The position numbers and the translations under genes were made by a program. Source: Candidatus Kerfeldbacteria bacterium (lineage in GTDB: Bacteria; Patescibacteriota; Patescibacteriia; SBBC01). From it: DNA of 6,239 nt. The notes under the pieces were generated by a model. That model was not told the DNA's origin. It saw only the letters and a program-made list of their open reading frames with translations, and did not search any database. Location of the stretch: NCBI GenBank assembly GCA_016204645.1, contig JACQKI010000030.1, positions 1-6,239 on the forward strand, given 5' to 3'. Within the stretch, counting starts at the first letter, position 1; the number at the start of each line of letters is the position of its first letter. Of this stretch, positions 1-4,014 are shown in pieces.

Positions 1-156
1 GATGAGTGTATTTAATCGAAGCTATATATTTTTTTATTCTACCACGATTCTCATTGATGTTATTATCTTTATAATAGACTTCAATAAAGATAACTTTAGA
101 ATTAGTAGGGTGGTAAGCATATATTAAACGCAATGAAGACCCTTTTAGGTATCGGC
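1..156. other. AT-rich non-coding stretch with a 10-bp inverted repeat
   Basis: No coding frame or RNA family is recognised here. G+C is 32 of 120 over the first 120 bases, against about 60% in the gene block, so base composition changes sharply near 150. The clearest structure is a perfect 10-bp inverted repeat, arms 63-72 and 84-93, with an 11-nt loop. A TATAAT hexamer lies at 70-75 on the plus strand, but no acceptable -35 sits 16-18 nt upstream, so no promoter is called. The stretch may be the 3' flank or promoter region of a gene beyond the window, or DNA of different origin. Confidence 0.4.
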
Positions 157-181
157 AAAAAAGACGAGCCTTAAGAGCTCG
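157..181 (-). terminator. Rho-independent terminator (minus strand)
   Basis: Read on the minus strand, CGAGC (181-177) pairs with GCTCG (169-165) around a 7-nt loop and is followed by TC and six T residues (162-157). It faces the tRNA-Pro gene about 195 nt upstream, so it probably ends the tRNA-Pro transcript together with the structured stretch between them. The stem is short (5 bp), which lowers certainty. Confidence 0.6.
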
Positions 182-185
182 ACCC

Positions 186-244
186 GTCGCGAGGGGACGC
201 GAATGAAGCAGTTCATTCGCTTTGCATTCGCAACCTCTCGCGAC
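186..244. ncRNA. Three-way-junction fold, possible structured RNA or DNA element
   Basis: Three nested helices fit together almost without spare bases. The outer helix pairs 186-196 with 234-244 (11 pairs, one of them G-T on the plus strand). Inside it, hairpin one pairs 199-207 with 212-220 (9 bp, loop GCAG) and hairpin two pairs 222-225 with 230-233 (4 bp, loop ATTC). The non-Watson-Crick pair would be G-U in a plus-strand RNA but a C-A mismatch in a minus-strand RNA. The neighbouring terminator and tRNA instead favour minus-strand transcription, so the strand is unresolved. No known RNA family is recognised; it could also be a mobile palindromic element. Confidence 0.4.
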
Positions 245-283
245 CTCCATGCACGCACGCTTTTCAAGAACTCACATTCGGGG

Positions 284-340
284 ACCCGGGAACCCTTCGA
301 CTCTCCCGCACCAATGCATTGGTGCGGGATCGCTCAGGGC
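284..340. repeat. REP-like palindromic unit with 24-bp perfect palindrome
   Basis: Bases 305-328 form a perfect 24-bp palindrome (12-bp arms meeting at ATGCAT). It is flanked outward by CCCTTCGACT on the left and CGCTCAGGG on the right. These flanks look like the two halves of the CCCTTCGAC/GCTCAGGG type of interspersed bacterial palindrome, with the 24-bp palindrome sitting between them. There is no T-run on either side, so it is not a normal intrinsic terminator. The flank comparison is from memory of such repeats, not from a search. Confidence 0.4.
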
Positions 341-363
341 AGGTCAAACCCAGAATGTTGTGT

Positions 364-459
364 TCAGCGCGCGGGTCGGGGTACCCGGAATCGAACCGGG
401 ACTACATGCACCCCATGCACGCGGGCTACCACTACCCCATACCCCGACCCGCGCGCTGA
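364..459. repeat. 20-bp perfect inverted repeat enclosing tRNA-Pro
   Basis: Arms 364-383 and 440-459 are exact reverse complements. Only the innermost 7 bp are the tRNA acceptor stem; the other 13 bp extend beyond the mature ends, pairing position -1 with the discriminator base and continuing outward. In a precursor RNA the acceptor helix would be 20 bp long. Confidence 0.85.
376..446 (-). tRNA. tRNA-Pro (anticodon GGG)
   Basis: Folds as a complete 71-nt cloverleaf. The acceptor stem is CGGGGTA (446-440) with TACCCCG (383-377), so it has C1-G72 and discriminator A73, the bacterial tRNA-Pro identity set. The D-arm has G18-G19 and A14/A21. The anticodon stem is CGTGC/GCATG with loop ATGGGGT; GGG lies at 414-412 and reads CCC and CCU codons. 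The T-arm is CCCGG-TTCGATT-CCGGG. The variable loop is 4 nt and the D-loop 7 nt. The 3' CCA is not encoded (the genome reads ACCC), so CCA must be added after transcription. The A32/U38 loop closure matches E. coli tRNA-Pro(GGG) as remembered. The acceptor stem continues as a 13-bp flanking helix, which is unusual. Confidence 0.95.
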
Positions 460-477
460 GATTATTGAGCATCACCC

Positions 478-506
478 AACATACCAAAGAATATACAGAA
501 AAACAA
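478..506 (-). promoter_or_regulatory. Candidate promoter of tRNA-Pro
   Basis: On the minus strand, TTGTTT (506-501) and TATGTT (483-478) are spaced by 17 nt, with TGG before the -10 giving an extended -10 form. The predicted start near 471 leaves a leader of about 25 nt before the tRNA 5' end at 446. The -35 is weak (three of six consensus bases). Confidence 0.35.
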
Positions 507-513
507 TGTAAAC

Positions 514-538
514 ATCGGTAGAGCGTAGCGGAACCGAT
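514..538. repeat. REP-like hairpin, copy 1
   Basis: Arms ATCGGT (514-519) and ACCGAT (533-538) enclose a 13-nt loop containing GCGTAGC. A sister copy lies at 1032-1058 with the same loop core and a swapped base pair in the stem. The two probably belong to one dispersed repeat family of the genome. Confidence 0.5.
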
Positions 539-548
539 TGAAAATAAT

Positions 549-668
549 CCGTCGTTGCCGAAGCCGCGAGGATTAGGGTCTCGTGGGTCCCTAGCCGAGC
601 GGCGAGGAACGACACCGTATACGGAAGGAGATGTATCGAAAGAGGGAACCGTTAGGGTTCCCTCTTCG
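549..668. repeat. Dispersed structured element, copy A
   Basis: About 120 nt that align with 6056-6179 at roughly 70-75% identity by eye, including a 13-nt identical core (CCCTAGCCGAGCG, 589-601). The right end is a hairpin pairing 637-650 with 656-668: 13 bp, one bulged A, 5-nt loop. The same hairpin with the same bulge occurs in copy B with two compensatory changes. Neither strand carries a credible gene. It looks like a non-autonomous mobile palindromic element or a remnant of a structured RNA. Confidence 0.6.
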
Positions 669-689
669 AGGCTCCCGCTATCGCGTTCC

Positions 690-811
690 ATCACATTCTC
701 CGGTAAAAACGCCGACCCGGTGTTGCCCGGGGCTCACGGACCGGCCGAGCCCGCAACCGCACCCCACGGGGCGCGGCGATGTAAGGCGCCAGAGATGTGA
801 TTAGAGAATGT
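690..811. repeat. Inverted repeat with two competing right arms
   Basis: The left arm ATCACATTCTC (690-700) has two overlapping complements on the right side: ATGTGAT (795-801) pairs with its first seven bases and GAGAATGT (804-811) with its last eight. The arms bracket the folded core of the candidate small RNA. They could close the core as a long stem in two alternative ways, or they may be the ends of a small mobile element. Confidence 0.4.
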
Positions 812-836
812 TGATTGGTAACGGACAGACGAGAGC
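705..836 (-). ncRNA. Candidate structured small RNA, family unknown
   Basis: A minus-strand transcript from the promoter at 843-870 would start near 836. It would run through a GC-rich folded core and meet a T-run at 709-705. The core is closed by CGCCG (778-774) and CGGCG (714-710), directly followed by the five T residues. Inside lie possible hairpins at 776-757, 752-730 and 731-716, some of which compete for bases. In the first hairpin the only non-Watson-Crick position (761/772) is a U-G pair on the minus strand but an A-C mismatch on the plus strand, which supports the minus strand. Conserved motifs of RNase P RNA, tmRNA, SRP RNA and 5S rRNA were looked for and not seen. It may instead be a folded mobile repeat. 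Confidence 0.35.
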
Positions 837-842
837 GGTGCC

Positions 843-870
843 AGTATAGCACAAAGCGCCGCGTCATCAC
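843..870 (-). promoter_or_regulatory. Candidate extended -10 promoter
   Basis: On the minus strand, TATACT (848-843) is preceded by TGC, giving the extended -10 form TGnTATACT. A weak -35, GTGATG (870-865), lies 16 nt upstream. It would start transcription near 836, toward the candidate small RNA and then copy A and tRNA-Pro. The two identical decamers GAGCGGTGCC (833-842 and 871-880) flank it and could be a protein binding pair, though this is speculative. Confidence 0.45.
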
Positions 871-955
871 GAGCGGTGCCGGACTGAGCTTGCGGCCTGA
901 CATCTCGTGCAGGGGCGCCACCAAAAGTTGCTCCCTGCGCGAGGTGTTAGCGCGC
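868..955. repeat. Run of three consecutive hairpins
   Basis: CACGAG (868-873) pairs with CTCGTG (904-909), enclosing GCCG/CGGC (878-881 with 893-896). Next, 909-915 pairs with 932-938 (7 pairs, one G-T). Finally GCGCG (937-941) pairs with CGCGC (951-955). The stems share one or two bases at their junctions. No family or coding frame is recognised, and no T-run follows on either strand. Confidence 0.35.
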
Positions 956-1031
956 AAACCAGTAAACCAGGAGCCGGAAGTTCAGCGTCCACATCCTAAC
1001 CTACCAAACCCAGCTTGTCAATATCACAACA

Positions 1032-1058
1032 AATCGGCAAAGCGTAGCAGTGCCGATT
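1032..1058. repeat. REP-like hairpin, copy 2
   Basis: Arms AATCGGC (1032-1038) and GCCGATT (1052-1058) enclose a 13-nt loop with GCGTAGC. Compared with copy 1 (514-538), the innermost stem pair is C-G instead of T-A, a compensatory change that keeps the hairpin. Confidence 0.5.
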
Positions 1059-1128
1059 GTTAACATTTGTCACGTCCGAAGGCTGACTCGAATGAATTCA
1101 CTTGCAACTGTCCTCGCACCACCCCCTC

Positions 1129-1166
1129 CCCCTCCTAATTGCAGGAGGGGTGCCGCCTGAAGGCGG
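1129..1166. repeat. Two tandem hairpins directly after ndk
   Basis: CCGCC (1153-1157) pairs with GGCGG (1162-1166), starting right after the ndk stop codon. The second stem pairs CCCCTCCT (1129-1136) with AGGAGGGG (1143-1150), 8 bp with a 6-nt loop. On the minus strand the second stem is followed by a G-rich tract, not a T-run. It may protect the 3' end of the mRNA or act as a weak terminator, but it equally fits the C-rich palindromic repeats common in candidate-phylum genomes. Confidence 0.45.
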
Positions 1167-1167
1167 G

Positions 1168-1800
1168 TTAAAACATCACGTCTTCCTCGGCCCGCTTGTA
1201 GTCGTGCAGCTCGGTTTTGGTAAACCAATGTTTGATCTCGTGCCGGGCTTCGGCCGCGTTTTCCGAGGCGTGAATCAGGTTGTGGATCGCCCGTTTGTTC
1301 AGGTTGGCCAGGGTCGGCGAATCAACCGAGTAGTCGCCGCGGAACGTGCCCATTTCTGCCATGTTCGGCAGGGTCGGTCCGCACACCTTGCGGACCATGT
1401 CGATGGCGTGGATGCCCTCGACCACCATGGCCACGACCGGGCCGCTGGTCATGTACTCGATGATCCACTGCCGGACCGACGGGCCGATCTGCTTCGGGTC
1501 GTCGGTGCCGAGCAGCTGCTTAGCGCTCAAGCCGTACTTCTGAAAACTCGACAACGTTTTTTCTCCCAGCCGGTAGACCCAGGCCAGCTCTTTCGGGTAG
1601 TGATCGTGGAAGTGCTGCGCGCCCGGCGCGGCCATTTTCAGGGCGATGACTTTCAAGCCCCGCTGCTCAAAACGCTTGATCGCTTCGCCGACCAGGCCAC
1701 GCTTGACGCCGTCGGGTTTGATCAAAACCAAGGTCCGTTCTTGGTTAGGGTGTAATCGGTCGCTGGTGCGCCGCCCGTTTCGTGGTCGCCGCTTAACCAT
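1168..1800 (-). CDS. ndk: Nucleoside diphosphate kinase, long form
   Basis: Transfers the gamma phosphate of ATP to nucleoside diphosphates through a phosphohistidine, in the cytoplasm, supplying NTPs and dNTPs. The 210-residue product has the family core: IKPDGVKRGLVGE from residue 27 (active-site Lys28), TSGPVVAMVVEG at 118-129, VRK at 136-138, GTFRGDYS at 151-158, and NLIHASEN at 174-181 with catalytic His177. Usual length is about 140-150 residues. The excess is a roughly 35-residue insertion between Tyr68 and the TSGPVV segment, plus a 22-residue basic N-terminal extension. The ATG at 1800 overlaps the regulator stop by one base (TGATG), which supports this start and translational coupling. 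No other ATG lies before the conserved core. The insertion looks like a lineage feature, since all catalytic motifs remain. Confidence 0.93.
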   Translation of the reverse strand: MVKRRPRNGRRTSDRLHPNQERTLVLIKPDGVKRGLVGEAIKRFEQRGLKVIALKMAAPGAQHFHDHYPKELAWVYRLGEKTLSSFQKYGLSAKQLLGTDDPKQIGPSVRQWIIEYMTSGPVVAMVVEGIHAIDMVRKVCGPTLPNMAEMGTFRGDYSVDSPTLANLNKRAIHNLIHASENAAEARHEIKHWFTKTELHDYKRAEEDVMF

Positions 1801-2186
1801 CAGCGCTTCTTCGCCAGTACGGCCTTAACCTTGCTGACGACATCCGCCGGCGTGTGGTTGGACTTGACGAAGTAGTCGTCCGCGCCGAGCTCTTTACCTT
1901 TCTTGATGTCGTCGTCCTGGCCGAGGTTGGTCAGCAGGATGATCGGCGTTTGCTTGAACTTAGCGTCACGGCGCAGTTCCTTGAGCACGGCAAAGCCGTC
2001 CAGCTTGGGCATGATAATGTCCAGCAAGATGACGTCCGGCTGGGTGGCTTTGGCTTTGGCCAACCCGTCTGACCCGTCGTTGGCCTTCTCCACCGAAAAT
2101 CCTTCCATGGTGAACTTGGTGGCGTACATTTCGGCCAACATTTTTTCATCTTCGACCACCAGCACCTTCATGTTTTCGGCGACCAT
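1800..2186 (-). CDS. Single-domain response regulator (CheY-like receiver)
   Basis: A 128-residue receiver domain with no output domain. The phosphorylation site is intact: acidic pocket Glu12-Asp13 in the VEDE motif, phospho-acceptor Asp56 in DVILLDIIMPKLDG, switch Thr86 in LLTN and Lys108 in YFVKS. It should be phosphorylated by a histidine kinase not present here and act through protein contacts. Two starts are possible: ATG 2186 (MVAENMKVLVVEDE) or ATG 2171 (MKVLVVEDE), the latter closer to typical receivers. Neither has a clear Shine-Dalgarno sequence. It lies 86 nt after gatA with a candidate promoter in the gap, and its TGA overlaps the ndk start. Its TGA stop shows UGA is not recoded here. 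The target pathway cannot be told from the sequence. Confidence 0.92.
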   Translation of the reverse strand: MVAENMKVLVVEDEKMLAEMYATKFTMEGFSVEKANDGSDGLAKAKATQPDVILLDIIMPKLDGFAVLKELRRDAKFKQTPIILLTNLGQDDDIKKGKELGADDYFVKSNHTPADVVSKVKAVLAKKR

Positions 2187-2241
2187 AAGCTACGTGTGAC
2201 GTTTTCGCTATTGACTGTCTAACACAACGCACCCAGACACT

Positions 2242-2270
2242 AGCGTAGCACAAAAACGGCTGAGCGGCAA
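2242..2270 (-). promoter_or_regulatory. Candidate promoter of regulator-ndk pair
   Basis: On the minus strand, TTGCCG (2270-2265) and TACGCT (2247-2242) are separated by 17 nt, with TGC in front of the -10. This is the same extended -10 style as the promoter at 843-870. The predicted start is near 2235, about 49 nt before the regulator ATG. The -10 matches the consensus at only three positions, so this is tentative; transcription from gatA could also read through. Confidence 0.35.
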
Positions 2271-2272
2271 CA

Positions 2273-3712
2273 TCACGGGCTGACGGGCAGCGCTTGTTCC
2301 AATCCCTCAGCTACATCCAGCAACAGATTGTCATCGCCCGACCGACCGATCAGCTGCGCGCCGACCGGGAGCTGGCCGGACGTCGGCACTGGTATGGCCG
2401 CCGCCGGTAACCCAGCCAGGCTGACCGCCGCTAAAAAAATGTCCTGCTGGTACATGGCCAGCGGATCAGCCACGCTGCCTAAGGGGAAAGCCGGGGTCGG
2501 CGCGACCGGCGTCAGGAGCAGGTCGACCTGATCAAAAACTCGAGCGAAGTCCTGACGAATCAGCGTGCGCACGCGCTGAGCCGCGTGGTAGTAGCGGTCG
2601 GCGTAGCCGGCCGACAAGGTGAACGTCCCGATGGTAATGCGACGCTTTGGTTCGCGGCCGAACAGCTGTCCACGAAGCCTGGCGCTGGCCGCACCATGAC
2701 CGTGCGTTCGGTCGCTCGGCTGGCCGAAGCGCAGGCCGTCGTAGCGGGCTAGGTTGGACGAGGCTTCGGCCGGGGTAATGACGTAGTAGGTCGGCACGGC
2801 CAGGGCCGTAGTCGGCAGCGATACCTCGATGACTTCGGCGCCGGCGGCGCCCAGACGGTCGACGGTGGCCGACAGTGAATCCCGAACTTCCTGATCCGTG
2901 ATGCCTGCGACGTATTCCTTCGGCACGCCGACGCGGCGACCGGTCAGCGAAGTCTGGCCGGCTCGAGCCGACAGGTTGACGTGCGGCAAGGTAGTCGCAT
3001 CATCGGGATCGTAGCCTGCGATAGCGGCCAAGACCTGCCGGGCGTCAGCCACGCTCCGGGCCAGCGGCCCGATCACGTCCATCGACGAAGCCATGGCAAT
3101 CAAGCCATAGCGGCTGACCGAGCCGTAGGTCGGCCGCACGCCAACCAGGCCGCAGAAGGCGGCGGGCTGTCGGATTGAGCCGCCGGTATCAGAGCCGAGC
3201 GCGACCGTGCACATCCCGGCCGCCACGGCGGCGGCCGAGCCGCCTGACGAACCGCCGGGCACACGTTCGGGATCACGCGGATTTTTTGTCGGATGCCAGG
3301 CCGACTGCTCAGTCGAGGCGCCCATGGCGAACTCGTCGAGGTTAGTCTTGCCGATGATGATTACGCCGGCAGCGCGCAGACGAGCCACGACCGTCGCGTC
3401 GTACGGCGGATCGTAGCCGGCGAGGATGCGCGAACCGGCCGTGGCCGGTAGGCCTTTGACAGTAATGTTATCTTTGACCGCCACCACGGTACCGGCCAGG
3501 CGCGGCAGATCATCGCCCGATTGGATCCGTTGGTCAAGCGCCCGAGCCGCTGCCCGGGCGCCGTCAGCGTCAACGTGCAGAAAAGAACCGAGCGCCCGAT
3601 CTTGCGACGAGATGTGGCTGAGGTACGCGTCGACCAATTCGACCGTTGACAGCTGGCAGTCGACCAGCCGCTGCCGAATCGAGCCGATGCTCAGGCCGAC
3701 CAGCTCGTTCAC
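2273..3712 (-). CDS. gatA: Glutamyl/aspartyl-tRNA amidotransferase subunit A
   Basis: Glutaminase subunit of the GatCAB complex, which releases ammonia from glutamine to convert Glu-tRNA(Gln) and/or Asp-tRNA(Asn) to the amide form. The 479-residue length is normal. The amidase signature is complete: catalytic Lys80 (VAVKDNI), cis-Ser155 in PGGSSGGSAAAVAAG, and nucleophile Ser179 in GSDTGGSIRQPA. The C-terminal part keeps KRRITIGTF, YYHAAQRVRTLI, DPLAMYQQDI and LPVGAQLIG. The start is GTG at 3712, giving the 4-nt GTGA overlap with the gatC stop; GGGGGA lies about 5 nt upstream as ribosome binding site. In the usual SLDQIGP segment this protein reads MDVIGP (Val213), a minor departure. Partner gatB is not downstream. 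Confidence 0.96.
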   Translation of the reverse strand: MNELVGLSIGSIRQRLVDCQLSTVELVDAYLSHISSQDRALGSFLHVDADGARAAARALDQRIQSGDDLPRLAGTVVAVKDNITVKGLPATAGSRILAGYDPPYDATVVARLRAAGVIIIGKTNLDEFAMGASTEQSAWHPTKNPRDPERVPGGSSGGSAAAVAAGMCTVALGSDTGGSIRQPAAFCGLVGVRPTYGSVSRYGLIAMASSMDVIGPLARSVADARQVLAAIAGYDPDDATTLPHVNLSARAGQTSLTGRRVGVPKEYVAGITDQEVRDSLSATVDRLGAAGAEVIEVSLPTTALAVPTYYVITPAEASSNLARYDGLRFGQPSDRTHGHGAASARLRGQLFGREPKRRITIGTFTLSAGYADRYYHAAQRVRTLIRQDFARVFDQVDLLLTPVAPTPAFPLGSVADPLAMYQQDIFLAAVSLAGLPAAAIPVPTSGQLPVGAQLIGRSGDDNLLLDVAEGLEQALPVSP

Positions 3713-4005
3713 GGCTGTCCCCCGAATACAGCCGGCGCCCGGAAGTACGTGCCCTGCTGGTGCGGCGCGGTTTCGACCAGGGTGCGGGCGTGGACCGACG
3801 GTTCGACCGTGTCGGCCCGGTAGACGTTCTCTAGCTCGGTTACCTGGCTGGTCGGCTGAGCTTCCCCGACTTCCGCTGACCGAAGCGCGTCTACGAAATC
3901 GATGATCCGCCGGAATTCCGCTGCCAGCGCGGCTTGCTCGTCGGTCGGCAATTCGAGATTCGCCAGCTTGGTTAGGTGTTCGACGGTCGGCGTGGTATCG
4001 GACAT
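3709..4005 (-). CDS. gatC: Glutamyl/aspartyl-tRNA amidotransferase subunit C
   Basis: A 98-residue subunit that wraps around GatA and stabilises the GatCAB complex. Family hallmarks are LTKLANLEL at 11-19, the helix ending IIDFVDALR, the run from NVYRAD, and the C-terminal LVETAPHQQGTYFRAPAVF, which matches the usual ending L..AP...G.F..P.V. Length is typical (about 95-100). It begins 6 nt after the ligA stop and shares 4 nt with gatA, so it is translated in series with both. The order ligA-gatC-gatA follows the ligA-gatCAB arrangement known in Firmicutes. Confidence 0.94.
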   Translation of the reverse strand: MSDTTPTVEHLTKLANLELPTDEQAALAAEFRRIIDFVDALRSAEVGEAQPTSQVTELENVYRADTVEPSVHARTLVETAPHQQGTYFRAPAVFGGQP

Positions 4006-4008
4006 AGG

Positions 4009-4014
4009 CTCCTA
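4009..4014 (-). promoter_or_regulatory. Ribosome binding site of gatC overlapping ligA stop
   Basis: TAGGAG on the minus strand: its TAG is the ligA stop codon and AGGAG is the ribosome binding site for gatC, only 3 nt before the ATG. This is shorter than the usual 5-9 nt and ties gatC initiation to the end of ligA translation. Confidence 0.6.

Noticed and set aside
203..521. Two plus-strand open frames of about 100 codons
   Set aside because: Both run antisense through the tRNA-Pro gene and the palindromic repeats, and their products show no recognisable motif.
344..694. Minus-strand open frame of 116 codons
   Set aside because: It is the translation of repeat copy A plus the tRNA-Pro gene. 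The resemblance of its N-terminal part to the frame upstream of ligA comes from the shared repeat, not from a protein family.
691..957. Minus-strand open frame of 88 codons
   Set aside because: It runs through the folded GC-rich core and a promoter-like site, with no ribosome binding site or family features; arginine-rich composition is typical of a shadow frame.
690..1000. RNase P RNA, tmRNA or SRP RNA
   Set aside because: The conserved motifs expected for each (for example GAGGAAAGTCC, a TTCGA-type tRNA-like 3' end, or GGAAGGAAGCAG) are absent on both strands.
1..1167. CRISPR array
   Set aside because: Repeats here are dispersed palindromes of different types without regular spacers or identical direct repeats.
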